A stretch of DNA of 7,029 nt. Source: Paracoccaceae bacterium (lineage in GTDB: Bacteria; Pseudomonadota; Alphaproteobacteria; Rhodobacterales; Rhodobacteraceae). The stretch's first letter is position 1. The number at the start of each line of letters is the position of its first letter. Below, one piece after another: positions 1 to 5,745 of the stretch. The position numbers and the translations under genes were made by a program. Below the pieces are notes generated by a model. It was given only the letters and a program-made list of their open reading frames with translations. It was not told the origin of the DNA and did no database searches. The DNA is taken from positions 1 through 7,029 of the forward strand of contig JALWJU010000152.1 in the NCBI GenBank assembly GCA_026997055.1, read 5' to 3'.

Positions 1-465
1 GAGCGCGGCGAGGCGGTCGCGCAGGGGCTGAAGCAGCCCGTGCAGGCTCATCTGCGCAAAGACCGCAAAGACCAGCCCCGAGACCACCGAGCGCAGGTTG
101 CCGGTGGCCGCCAGCGTCAGGAGCCGTCCCGAACAGCCGCGCGAGAGCACCATGCCGGCGCCGAACATCAGCCCGCCGATGATCGCGCCCGACCAGGAGC
201 CCGCGACCGACATCATCCGCGCCTGTTGCGGGTCGAACAGGCCCAGAAGCCGCGCCCCCTGCACCCAGACCATGGCGGTGGAAAAGGTCAGCAGCCACAC
301 CGCCACCGATTGTCCCATCCGGCCGCGGGCAAACTCCACCGTCGCCGCGCGCAGGCAGAAGCGCGAGCGCTGGGCGGCGACGCCGAAGACCGCGCCGGTC
401 ACCAGCCCGAACAGCAGATAGGTTTCGGCTTCACCGAGCCATTCGACGAGAGGCAGAATATCCAT
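1..465 (-). CDS. YeeE/YedE family membrane protein (sulfur-compound transport type), C-terminus beyond left edge
   Basis: This is the first 155 codons of a leftward gene that runs off the window. The ATG at 465 has a good ribosome binding site (AAAGGA about 7 bases upstream); an ATG five bases further upstream is out of frame. The protein has about four hydrophobic segments (roughly residues 14-31, 53-77, 91-110, 124-144). It carries two cysteine motifs typical of the YeeE/YedE (DUF395, TsuA-like) family: QRSRFCLRAA with Cys37, and GMVLSRGCSGR with Cys111. Known family members such as E. coli YeeE and Spirochaeta TsuA import thiosulfate and relay it along conserved cysteines in the inner membrane. 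The same substrate is plausible here but not shown. Full-length members have roughly 330-400 residues, so more than half is probably missing. The gene is divergent from the facilitator gene at 593 and may share its operator region. The family is well supported; the substrate is inference. Confidence 0.88.
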   Translation of the reverse strand, partial: MDILPLVEWLGEAETYLLFGLVTGAVFGVAAQRSRFCLRAATVEFARGRMGQSVAVWLLTFSTAMVWVQGARLLGLFDPQQARMMSVAGSWSGAIIGGLMFGAGMVLSRGCSGRLLTLAATGNLRSVVSGLVFAVFAQMSLHGLLQPLRDRLAAL

Positions 466-511
466 GACATGTCCTTTCGCACCCCCGTTCGCATGGTCCG
501 GGGCGGCGTGC

Positions 512-547
512 CTTGATATTGGTCAAGAAATATCGGAATTCGTGAAT
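512..547. promoter_or_regulatory. Overlapping dyad cluster between divergent transporters; FNR/CRP-type box candidate
   Basis: The sequence TTGATATTGGTCAA at 513-526 fits the FNR/FnrL/Dnr consensus TTGAT-N4-ATCAA in nine of ten positions, and the outer C512/G527 extend the symmetry. A second perfect dyad overlaps it (GATATT at 515-520, AATATC at 529-534, 8-base spacer), and a third small one follows (ATTC-GT-GAAT, 538-547). The cluster is AT-rich within a GC-rich spacer, which is typical of an operator. Its centre lies about 73 bp before the facilitator start and 54 bp before the YeeE start. A class II FNR position would put a transcript start near 561 for the facilitator, but I find no convincing -10 box there or on the other strand. 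An ArsR-type sulfur repressor is an alternative reader. No binding protein is encoded in the window. Confidence 0.45.
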
Positions 548-592
548 GTGTTTTCCTCTCGCCAAGGGACAAGAAGCCGCGTATGGGGGCGC

Positions 593-1825
593 ATGGCGAA
601 CAGGAAAAGCATCGTCACCCTCGCAGAGGCCCAAAGCCTGCCCTTCTGGCGGCGCCCGGTCTTTCTGCTCATGCTCATGGCATTCGCCATGCCGATCGCC
701 TTTGCCACATGGAATGCGCTGCTCAACAATTTCGTGATCGAAAAGGCGCGCTTTACCGGGGTCGAGATCGGCTGGCTGCATACGCTGCGCGAAGTGCCGG
801 GCTTCCTCGCCGTCGGGGTGATCGTGGTGATCATGTATATGCGCGAGCAGGTTCTGGCCACGGTGGCGCTGCTGCTTCTGGGCGTGGCCACGGCGCTGAC
901 GGGCTTTTTCCCGACACTCGGCGGCATCCTGACCCTGACCATGCTGTCCTCGCTCGGCTTTCACTATTACGAAACCGTCAACCAGTCGCTGCAATTGCAG
1001 TGGATCGACAAGGCCCGCGCCCCGCAGACGATCGGCTGGATCGTCGGTATCGGCTCGGCGGCCTCGCTCATGGCCTACGGGCTGCTGGTGGTGACCTGGA
1101 AGACCTTTGAGCTGCAATACACCACCGTTTACCTGGCCGCCGGCGGCTTTACCGCGCTGGTGGCGCTGTTTGCCTTCTTCGCCTATCCCCAATTCGAAAG
1201 CCCGCATCCGCAGATCAGGACCTTCGTGCTGCGCCGGCGCTACTGGCTCTACTACGCGCTCCAGTTCATGGCCGGCGCGCGGCGGCAGATCTTCATCGTC
1301 TTCGCCGCCTTCATGATGGTCGAGCGCTTCCACTTCGAAGTGCAGCAGATCACCGCGCTGATGATGCTGAACTTCATCGCCAACATGCTCTTCGCCCCGC
1401 TGATGGGCCGCGCCGTGGCGCGCTGGGGAGAGCGGCGCGCGCTGATCTTCGAATATGTCGGCCTGATCGGGGTGTTCGTCTGCTATGGCGGCATCTACGC
1501 CTTCGGTTGGGGGGTGGCGCTCGCGGCGGCGCTCTATGTCATCGACCACCTGCTGTTCGCGCTGGCCTTCGCCCTCAAGACCTACTTCCAGAAGATCGCC
1601 GACCCGCAGGACATCGCTCCCACGGCGGCCGTGGCCTTCACCATCAACCACATCGCGGCCGTGTTCCTGCCCGCCGCCCTCGGCTACCTCTGGGTCAGGT
1701 CGCCGGGCGCCGTCTTCGCCCTCGCCGCCATCATGGCCGGCCTGTCGCTCGCCCTCGCCCTGCTGATCCCGCGCCACCCGGAAAAGGGGCGCGAGACGGT
1801 CCTTTCCCGCGCCTGCCGGGCCTGA
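593..1825 (+). CDS. Major facilitator superfamily transporter, substrate unknown
   Basis: The gene encodes a 410-residue inner-membrane protein with about twelve hydrophobic segments, the usual facilitator length. A short cytoplasmic N-terminus is followed by helices from about residue 22 to residue 392. The loop around residues 271-284 (MGRAVARWGERRAL) matches the motif A repeat found between helices 8 and 9 of the superfamily. A charged central loop (about 198-216, ending in FVLRRRY) separates the two six-helix halves. The frame is open upstream to 464, but the residues before 593 are not facilitator-like and overlap the operator region, so I place the start at ATG 593. Its ribosome binding site is weak (GGGGG at 585-589, close to the start). 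I recognise no substrate signature; it does not look like a NarK-type nitrate carrier. Divergence from a YeeE-type gene hints at a sulfur or anaerobic link, which is inference only. Confidence 0.85.
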   Translation: MANRKSIVTLAEAQSLPFWRRPVFLLMLMAFAMPIAFATWNALLNNFVIEKARFTGVEIGWLHTLREVPGFLAVGVIVVIMYMREQVLATVALLLLGVATALTGFFPTLGGILTLTMLSSLGFHYYETVNQSLQLQWIDKARAPQTIGWIVGIGSAASLMAYGLLVVTWKTFELQYTTVYLAAGGFTALVALFAFFAYPQFESPHPQIRTFVLRRRYWLYYALQFMAGARRQIFIVFAAFMMVERFHFEVQQITALMMLNFIANMLFAPLMGRAVARWGERRALIFEYVGLIGVFVCYGGIYAFGWGVALAAALYVIDHLLFALAFALKTYFQKIADPQDIAPTAAVAFTINHIAAVFLPAALGYLWVRSPGAVFALAAIMAGLSLALALLIPRHPEKGRETVLSRACRA

Positions 1826-1834
1826 GTCCGATCG

Positions 1835-1848
1835 GCCCCGCCAGGGGC
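1835..1848 (+). terminator. Weak hairpin after the facilitator gene
   Basis: GCCCC at 1835-1839 and GGGGC at 1844-1848 form a 5-bp stem with a 4-base loop, ten bases after the facilitator stop codon. There is no T-run behind it, so a role in intrinsic termination is uncertain. The remaining bases up to 1902 show nothing else I can name. Confidence 0.25.
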
Positions 1849-1902
1849 GCTCCGAAGGATGAGGCCGCTCTCCCGTCCCGGGGGCCGGCCAGGCGATACC
1901 GC

Positions 1903-1934
1903 AAATGAAAAGGGCCGCCCGCGGGCGACCCCTT
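1903..1934 (-). terminator. Rho-independent terminator of rpsD
   Basis: On the minus strand, 20 bp after the rpsD stop, AAGGG pairs with CCCTT and CGCCC pairs with GGGCG. A small GT/G internal loop separates the two stem parts and the turn is short. The stem is followed by a T-rich tail (TTCATTT, 1909-1903). The T-rich side lies only on the leftward strand, so it serves rpsD; the opposite side could also slow transcripts coming from the facilitator gene. Confidence 0.75.
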
Positions 1935-1954
1935 CGGCCATATGAGCGGAGCGA

Positions 1955-2575
1955 TCAGTTCTTGGCGTAGAATTCCACCACCAGATTGGGCTCCATCTGC
2001 ACCGGATAGGGCACATCGCTCAGACTGGGGGTGCGCAGGAAGGTCGCGGTCATCTTGGAGTGATCCACCTCGATATATTCCGGCACGTCGCGCTCGGGAA
2101 GCGCCACGGCTTCGAGCACCATGGCCAGCTGCTTGGAGCGGTCGCGCACCTCGATCACGTCGCCTTCGCTGACCCGGTAGGAGGGGATGTTGACCCGCTT
2201 GCCGTTGACCTTCACATGCCCGTGATTGACGAACTGGCGCGCGGCAAAGATCGTGGGCACGAACTTGGCGCGATAGACCACCGCATCGAGCCGGCGCTCC
2301 AAGAGGCCGATCAGGTTTTCGCCGGTATCGCCCCGGACCCGCTCGGCCTCGGCATAGATACGGCGGAACTGCTTCTCGGTAATGTCGCCGTAATAGCCCT
2401 TGAGCTTCTGCTTGGCCCTGAGCTGGATGCCGAAATCGCTGAGCTTGCCCTTGCGGCGCTGGCCGTGCTGGCCGGGGCCGTATTCGCGGCGGTTGACGGG
2501 GGATTTGGGGCGCCCCCAGATGTTCTCGCCCATGCGGCGGTCGATCTTGTACTTGGCAGACGTGCGTTTGGTCAC
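1955..2575 (-). CDS. rpsD: 30S ribosomal protein S4
   Basis: The gene encodes a 206-residue S4, the full usual length. S4 is a primary 16S rRNA binding protein that starts assembly of the 30S body and lines the mRNA entry channel. The N-terminal block contains the conserved stretch RREYGPGQHGQRRKGKLSDF (residues 29-48), followed by the helical region with LKGYYGDITEKQFRRIY. The S4 RNA-binding domain spans about residues 94-157 (RRLDAVVYRAKFVPTIFAAR, VNGKRVNIPSYRVSEGD). There are no cysteines, so this is the zinc-free form. The start is GTG at 2575, supported by a strong AGAAGGAG ribosome binding site about 8 bases upstream and by the conserved N-terminus MTKRTSAKYK. It stands alone, away from the other ribosomal protein genes, with its own promoter, long leader and terminator. 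Identification is essentially certain. Confidence 0.97.
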   Translation of the reverse strand: MTKRTSAKYKIDRRMGENIWGRPKSPVNRREYGPGQHGQRRKGKLSDFGIQLRAKQKLKGYYGDITEKQFRRIYAEAERVRGDTGENLIGLLERRLDAVVYRAKFVPTIFAARQFVNHGHVKVNGKRVNIPSYRVSEGDVIEVRDRSKQLAMVLEAVALPERDVPEYIEVDHSKMTATFLRTPSLSDVPYPVQMEPNLVVEFYAKN

Positions 2576-2722
2576 GGCTGATCTCCTTCTGTGGCGCGCA
2601 TCGGCCCGGCCCGGCCGGGGCCTCCGCGCTGTGAAGGGCGTTGTCCTCTGGATTTATCCGATCCCGCCCGGGAATCGGCACCCGACAGGCATCCCCTTGC
2701 GGGGGCCGCCAACACCAATGAA
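2576..2722 (-). promoter_or_regulatory. Long structured 5' leader of rpsD
   Basis: From the predicted transcript start near 2722 to the GTG at 2575 the mRNA would carry about 147 untranslated bases. Reading leftward, it first shows a CCCC-GCAA-GGGG hairpin (2704-2693) with a GNRA tetraloop. Next comes a longer stem (2678-2658) in which CCGAT-T-CCCG pairs with CGGG-ATCGG with one bulged T. A GC-rich dyad GGCCC/GGGCC follows (2622-2608), and then the ribosome binding site. S4 controls its own synthesis in E. coli and Bacillus by binding mRNA leaders, so an autoregulatory leader is plausible. I do not recognise this structure as a named family, and the leader extent depends on the promoter prediction. 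Confidence 0.45.
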
Positions 2723-2728
2723 GCCGCG

Positions 2729-2756
2729 CTTATACCGCCGCCGACACGGGTGTCAA
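2729..2756 (-). promoter_or_regulatory. Sigma-70 promoter of rpsD
   Basis: On the minus strand a perfect -35 box TTGACA (2756-2751) is followed after 16 bases by TATAAG (2734-2729), a five-of-six match to the -10 consensus. This is a strong housekeeping promoter pointing at rpsD, and transcription should begin near 2722. It gives rpsD its own transcription unit separate from trxB, although both are read the same way. Confidence 0.75.
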
Positions 2757-2780
2757 CCACTGCATGCCCTCATACTTCCA

Positions 2781-2820
2781 CAAATATCCCGGGGGAGCGC
2801 GAGGGGGCTGGCCCCCTCGC
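2781..2820. repeat. Intergenic G/C hairpin element of probable repetitive family
   Basis: The segment begins with AAATATCCCGGGGGA and contains a perfect 10-bp inverted repeat, GCGAGGGGGC (2799-2808) and GCCCCCTCGC (2811-2820), with only TG between the arms. Neither strand has a T-run after the stem: AAAAGACA follows on the plus strand and GCTCCCCCGG on the minus strand. It is therefore not a standard intrinsic terminator for trxB. From memory, similar AAATA-CCCGGGGG segments followed by G-run/C-run stems recur between genes in Rhodobacteraceae genomes, which suggests a dispersed element. Only one copy is present here, so the family assignment is unproven. The rest of the 2757-2932 spacer holds several short GC dyads but no gene that I can support. 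Confidence 0.5.
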
Positions 2821-2893
2821 AAAAGACAGACGCAAAAGATACCGGCGCAAAGGCGCCATCCCCGGGCCCGATCCCGGAAGCGGGCGGCAGGTA

Positions 2894-2929
2894 CGCTTCC
2901 CGCCCGGACCTCGCTTCAGGCGGGAAGCG
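2894..2929 (-). terminator. Stem-loop immediately after trxB
   Basis: Perfect 11-bp arms CGCTTCCCGCC (2894-2904) and GGCGGGAAGCG (2919-2929) enclose a 14-base loop, beginning only a few bases after the trxB stop codon. There is no T-run behind the stem. It may end the trxB transcript with factor help, or protect its 3' end from exonucleases. Confidence 0.5.
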
Positions 2930-2932
2930 GCT

Positions 2933-3877
2933 TCATGCCTCCTGCTCGGCCAGGAAGTGCTCGGCCTCGAGCGCGGCCATGCAGCCCATGCCGGCGCTGG
3001 TCACCGCCTGGCGAAACTTGTGGTCGGTCAGGTCGCCCGCGGCAAAGACGCCTGGCACCGAAGTCGCGGTGCTGTCGGGCTTGGTCACCACATAGCCGCC
3101 CATATGGGTCTCGAGGCTGTCCCTGACCAGCTCGCTCGCCGGCGCGTGGCCGATGGCGATGAAGACCCCCTTGGCCGGGATCTCGGTGATCTCGCCGGTC
3201 TTGACGTTCTTCGCCCGCACGCCGGTCACGCCCATGGGCTCTTCGGTGCCGACGATCTCCTCCACCACATGATCCCAGAGCGGCACGATCTTTTCGTTCT
3301 TCATCAGCCGGTTGACGAGGATCTTCTCGGCGCGAAGCTCGTCGCGGCGGTGGATCAGCGTCACCTTCGAGGCGAAATTGGTCAGAAACAGCGCCTCTTC
3401 CACCGCCGTGTTGCCGCCCCCGACCACGACGATCTCCTGGCCGCGATAGAAGAAGCCGTCGCAGGTGGCGCAGGCCGAGACGCCGAAGCCCTTGAACTTC
3501 TCCTCGCTGGGCAGGCCGAGCCACTTGGCGCGCGCGCCGGTGGCGAGGATCACCGCATCCGCCGTATAGGTGGTGCCGCTGTCGCCCTTCGCGGTGAAGG
3601 GGCGCTCGGAAATGTCCAGGTCGGTGATGATGTCATGGATGATCTCGGTGCCCATGGCGCGGGCATGGGCCTCCATCTTCTGCATCAGTTCCGGCCCCTG
3701 GATCTCGGTGAAGCCGGGGTAATTCTCCACCTCGGTGGTGGTGGTAAGCTGGCCGCCGGGCTCCATCCCCTGCACGAGGATGGGCGAAAGCATGGCGCGG
3801 CTGGCGTAGATGCCCGCGGTATAGCCCGCCGGGCCGGAGCCGATGATGAGGACCTTGGTGTGACGTGTCTCGGACAT
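2933..3877 (-). CDS. trxB: Thioredoxin-disulfide reductase
   Basis: The gene encodes a 314-residue, full-length low-molecular-weight thioredoxin reductase, a cytoplasmic homodimeric FAD enzyme that uses NADPH to reduce thioredoxin. The N-terminal FAD-binding motif GSGPAG is at residues 13-18. The redox-active CATC (Cys136, Cys139) in the family context SACATCDG lies within the NADPH domain. The nucleotide-binding motif GGGNTA is at 153-158, the 2'-phosphate-binding HRRDELRA begins at 176, and the second FAD motif GVFAAGD is at 276-282. The ATG at 3877 has an AGGGG ribosome binding site 7 bases upstream. It is transcribed divergently from an Lrp/AsnC regulator, which might control it. A 10-bp palindrome GGGATATCCC (3878-3887) lies between the ribosome binding site and the start. 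Identification is very secure. Confidence 0.97.
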   Translation of the reverse strand: MSETRHTKVLIIGSGPAGYTAGIYASRAMLSPILVQGMEPGGQLTTTTEVENYPGFTEIQGPELMQKMEAHARAMGTEIIHDIITDLDISERPFTAKGDSGTTYTADAVILATGARAKWLGLPSEEKFKGFGVSACATCDGFFYRGQEIVVVGGGNTAVEEALFLTNFASKVTLIHRRDELRAEKILVNRLMKNEKIVPLWDHVVEEIVGTEEPMGVTGVRAKNVKTGEITEIPAKGVFIAIGHAPASELVRDSLETHMGGYVVTKPDSTATSVPGVFAAGDLTDHKFRQAVTSAGMGCMAALEAEHFLAEQEA

Positions 3878-3909
3878 GGGATATCCCCTGAATATGTGAA
3901 CTTGCCCCT

Positions 3910-3938
3910 GATATAGGCCCGCGCGCGGCGCGCGAAAA
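3910..3938 (-). promoter_or_regulatory. Candidate trxB promoter
   Basis: On the minus strand a TATATC -10-like box (3915-3910) lies 17 bases after a poor -35-like TTTTCG (3938-3933), about 33 bp before the trxB start codon. The spacer is an alternating CG run (CGCGCCGCGCGCG). The -10 is fair and the -35 weak, so an activator may be needed, or the true promoter may differ. Confidence 0.3.
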
Positions 3939-3963
3939 GCCCTGCGACAACGCTTCCTCTCGC

Positions 3964-4007
3964 CATGCGGGATGTCATGCGGGAGCGCCGGGAGCGCCGG
4001 GGAGCGG
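3964..4007. repeat. Short tandem repeats in the trxB-lrp spacer
   Basis: CATGCGGGA occurs twice with a 12-base period (3964-3972, 3976-3984). It runs into two exact tandem copies of GGGAGCGCC (3981-3989, 3990-3998) and a degenerate third copy (3999-4007). No function is evident; replication slippage in a GC-rich spacer is enough to explain it. Confidence 0.4.
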
Positions 4008-4020
4008 CGAAGGAGGAAAG

Positions 4021-4044
4021 ATTGTTGCGGCGGGGCGAAACAAT
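4021..4044 (+). promoter_or_regulatory. Candidate operator of the Lrp/AsnC gene
   Basis: ATTGTT (4021-4026) and AACAAT (4039-4044) form an exact inverted repeat with a 12-base spacer, 54 bp before the regulator start codon. A further ATTGC (4045-4049) and GCAAT (4079-4083) flank the region behind it. Lrp/AsnC proteins commonly bind AT-ended dyads next to their own promoter. No clear -35/-10 pair could be assigned here. The self-binding role is inference. Confidence 0.4.
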
Positions 4045-4098
4045 ATTGCGCATCCGCGCCGGGCGGCGTAAGTTTCCGGCAATCACCCAGGGGAAGAC

Positions 4099-4599
4099 AT
4101 GTCTGCCAGCAAACTTGACGAAATCGACCGCGCCATTCTCGCCGAACTTCAGGCCGACGGGCGCATGACCAATGTCGAACTGGCCCGCCGGGTAGGCATA
4201 TCCGCGCCGCCCTGTCTGCGCCGGGTGCGCACGCTGGAAGAGGCGGGGCTGATTCGCGGCTATCACGCCGATGTGGATGCCCGCGCGCTGGGCTTCGAGG
4301 TGCAGGTATTCGCCATGGTCGGGCTGACCAGCCAGGCCGAGGCGGATCTGAGTGCCTTCGAGGAGCGCTGCCGGGCCTGGCCCTTGGTGCGCGAGTGCCA
4401 CATGCTCAATGGCGAGGTGGATTTCATCCTCAAATGCGTGGCCCCCGACCTCTCCACCTTCCAGAGCTTCCTGACCGAGGAACTGACCGCCGCCGAAAAC
4501 GTCGCCTCGGTCAAGACCTCGCTGGTGATCCGCGCCGCCAAGGACGAGCCGGGCGTGCCCTTCGACGTGCTGGAGGCGCGGCTGGCGCAGGAGGCCTGA
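4099..4599 (+). CDS. Lrp/AsnC family transcriptional regulator
   Basis: The gene encodes a 166-residue protein, typical for the feast/famine regulator family. An N-terminal helix-turn-helix (about residues 6-55, from LDEIDRAILAELQADGRMT through ELARRVGIS) has a recognition helix region APPCLRRVRTLEEAG. It is followed by a C-terminal RAM/effector domain (about 66-145) with the characteristic GEVDFILK at 105-112. Such proteins form octamers that wrap DNA and usually respond to amino acids. The ATG at 4099 has a strong AGGGGAAG ribosome binding site. The gene is divergent from trxB across a 221-bp spacer with a dyad in front of this gene, so autoregulation and possible control of trxB are reasonable guesses. 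The ligand cannot be told from the sequence, and I give no symbol because this could be one of many paralogues. Confidence 0.92.
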   Translation: MSASKLDEIDRAILAELQADGRMTNVELARRVGISAPPCLRRVRTLEEAGLIRGYHADVDARALGFEVQVFAMVGLTSQAEADLSAFEERCRAWPLVRECHMLNGEVDFILKCVAPDLSTFQSFLTEELTAAENVASVKTSLVIRAAKDEPGVPFDVLEARLAQEA

Positions 4600-4608
4600 G
4601 CGCGGCAG

Positions 4609-4635
4609 GCGCGGGCCGCTCCGGTCAGGCCGCGC
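4609..4635. terminator. Weak stem-loop between convergent genes
   Basis: GCGCGGGCC (4609-4617) pairs with GGCCGCGC (4628-4635) with one bulged G and a 10-base loop. It sits in the short gap between the Lrp stop and the small convergent gene, overlapping that gene's stop codon. Neither side has a T-run, so it may act only as a weak or Rho-assisted bidirectional terminator. Confidence 0.3.
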
Positions 4636-4741
4636 GCTTCAGGCTGGCGGGGCGGCGGCGCTCTTTGCGCTGCCAGGGCAGGCGCACGTCCTTCTTGCTC
4701 TCTTCGATGACCGATTTCATCCAGCGGCTCTTGCGTTTCAT
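4625..4741 (-). CDS. Small basic protein, 38 residues, function unknown
   Basis: The short leftward frame begins at ATG 4741 and ends in TGA at 4625. It has a GAGG ribosome binding site about 6 bases upstream. The product begins MKRKSRWMKSVIEESKK, continues with DVRLPWQRKERRRP and ends in SLKRAA. It is very rich in Lys and Arg and has no membrane segment or cysteine. A pattern of RWMKSV, a short charged helix, a (L/M)PW motif and an Arg-rich end resembles small conserved hypothetical proteins that I remember from Rhodobacteraceae. That recollection and the good start site are the basis for calling it real. The frame remains open upstream to 5086, but that extension overlaps pgeF and has low-quality composition, so the short form is preferred. 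RNA or DNA binding is possible from charge alone. The 233 bp between it and pgeF hold no other gene that I can support. Confidence 0.65.
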   Translation of the reverse strand: MKRKSRWMKSVIEESKKDVRLPWQRKERRRPASLKRAA

Positions 4742-4974
4742 CTCGTGCCTCGCGGGTTTGGTTGCTTCGTCATGGACAATCTGGCCGGCAATTCGGGCAC
4801 GCTTCGGGCCGGTTTGGGAAAATTTGCGGAAAAATCGCCGGAGCGGGCCGGGCAATGCGGCCCGTGCGGAAAAGCCTTGAAAATCAGGGCAAACGTGGCC
4901 AATCGCGGCGAAATCCCCGGGATTGTTTCCATGAAATCGGGCAAAACCGGGGCGAAAGTCGGCGCGCGCGGGGG

Positions 4975-5745
4975 CTACAGCCGGATCGCCGCGATCAGGC
5001 GGCCATAATCCCTTTCGCCCGCATGGACCGTGCGCCGCCACGAATAGAACCGCGCCGGATCCGCGTAGGTGCAATGCCCGGTCCACTCCGCTCCCCCCAG
5101 CCCCAGCGCCTCAAGGCGGGCGAGCGAGAAGCCGGGCAGGTCGAAATGCAGCCGGTCGGCCCGGCCCGGCGCGAAGAAGCGGCCGCTTTCGGGGGCCAGC
5201 GCGCGAAACGCCTCGCGGAATTCGGGGCCGACCTCATAGGCGCTCTGGCTGATGCAGGGGCCAATGACTGCGTGGATATCCGCGCGGGCCGCGCCCAGCC
5301 CCTCCATCGCGGCCACGGTGGCTTCGAGCACGCCCCCGAGCGCGCCCTTCCAGCCCGCATGGGCCGCGCCGATCACGCCCGCGCGCGGATCGTGAAACAG
5401 CACCGGCTGGCAATCGGCGGTGAGCACCCCCAGCGCCAGCCCCGGCGTGGCGGTGACCAGCGCATCGGCCTTCGGGCGCGCGCCTGCGGGGGCGCTGTCG
5501 GGGCCGGTTGCGTGGATCACCTCGGCCGAATGCACCTGATGGAGCGTCAGCAGCGCCTCGGGGGCGACGCCCATCTCGGCTGCGACAAGGGCGCGGTTTT
5601 CGGCCACCGCCGCCGCCTCGTCCCCGGAGCCGGGGCCGCAATTGAGCCCGGCATATAGGCCCGCCGACACGCCCCCCCTGCGGGTGAAAAAGCCGTGCCG
5701 GGCGCTTATGGCCGGGTGGGTGATGATCTCAAGCTCAGGCGGCAT
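4975..5745 (-). CDS. pgeF: Peptidoglycan editing factor PgeF (YfiH/YlmD, laccase-domain family)
   Basis: The gene encodes a 256-residue protein of the Cu-oxidase_4/DUF152 family. In E. coli the member PgeF (YfiH) removes faulty muropeptide precursors with L-Ser in place of L-Ala; other members act on purine nucleosides. The N-terminal HGFFTRRGGVSAGLYAGLN (residues 17-35) is the family signature. The zinc ligands are visible as His72 (LHQVHS), Cys112 (TADCQP) and His129 (AAHAGWKG), and IGPCIS at 161-166 is also conserved. The ATG at 5745 lies inside the end of the upstream methyltransferase gene (11-bp overlap), with an AGGA ribosome binding site inside that gene, so translational coupling is likely. 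It is the last gene of the lgt-methyltransferase-pgeF cluster. No terminator is clear behind it. The family is certain; the physiological substrate is taken from homologues. Confidence 0.93.
   Translation of the reverse strand: MPPELEIITHPAISARHGFFTRRGGVSAGLYAGLNCGPGSGDEAAAVAENRALVAAEMGVAPEALLTLHQVHSAEVIHATGPDSAPAGARPKADALVTATPGLALGVLTADCQPVLFHDPRAGVIGAAHAGWKGALGGVLEATVAAMEGLGAARADIHAVIGPCISQSAYEVGPEFREAFRALAPESGRFFAPGRADRLHFDLPGFSLARLEALGLGGAEWTGHCTYADPARFYSWRRTVHAGERDYGRLIAAIRL

Noticed and set aside
464..592. N-terminal extension of the facilitator to ATG 464
   Set aside because: The extra 43 residues lack facilitator features, would overlap the YeeE start and the operator region, and have no ribosome binding site supporting that start.
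431..1777. A 448-codon open frame on the minus strand opposite the facilitator gene
   Set aside because: Its composition (Arg, Gly, His, Glu, Gln rich, low complexity) is that of an antisense shadow in high-GC DNA. The plus-strand frame encodes a clear twelve-helix membrane protein.
2591..3916. A 441-codon plus-strand frame across the spacer and trxB
   Set aside because: It is antisense to trxB, which has all its catalytic motifs. The frame is His/Gly/Ala-rich shadow sequence.
3917..3934. Alternating CG tract before trxB as a special structural (Z-DNA) element
   Set aside because: It is short and expected in DNA of this GC content; it is better explained as the spacer of the trxB promoter.
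4820..4950. Recurring GAAATC/GGAAAA motifs in the small-gene to pgeF spacer, considered as a repeat array or origin boxes
   Set aside because: Spacing is irregular, the motifs are short and degenerate, and none matches a DnaA box; local AT-rich composition explains them.
4745..5008. An 87-codon plus-strand frame in the spacer before pgeF
   Set aside because: It has no recognisable domain, no supported ribosome binding site, and overlaps the end of pgeF.
4742..5086. Long version (153 residues) of the small basic protein
   Set aside because: The extension overlaps the end of pgeF, has shadow-like composition, and the short start has its own ribosome binding site.
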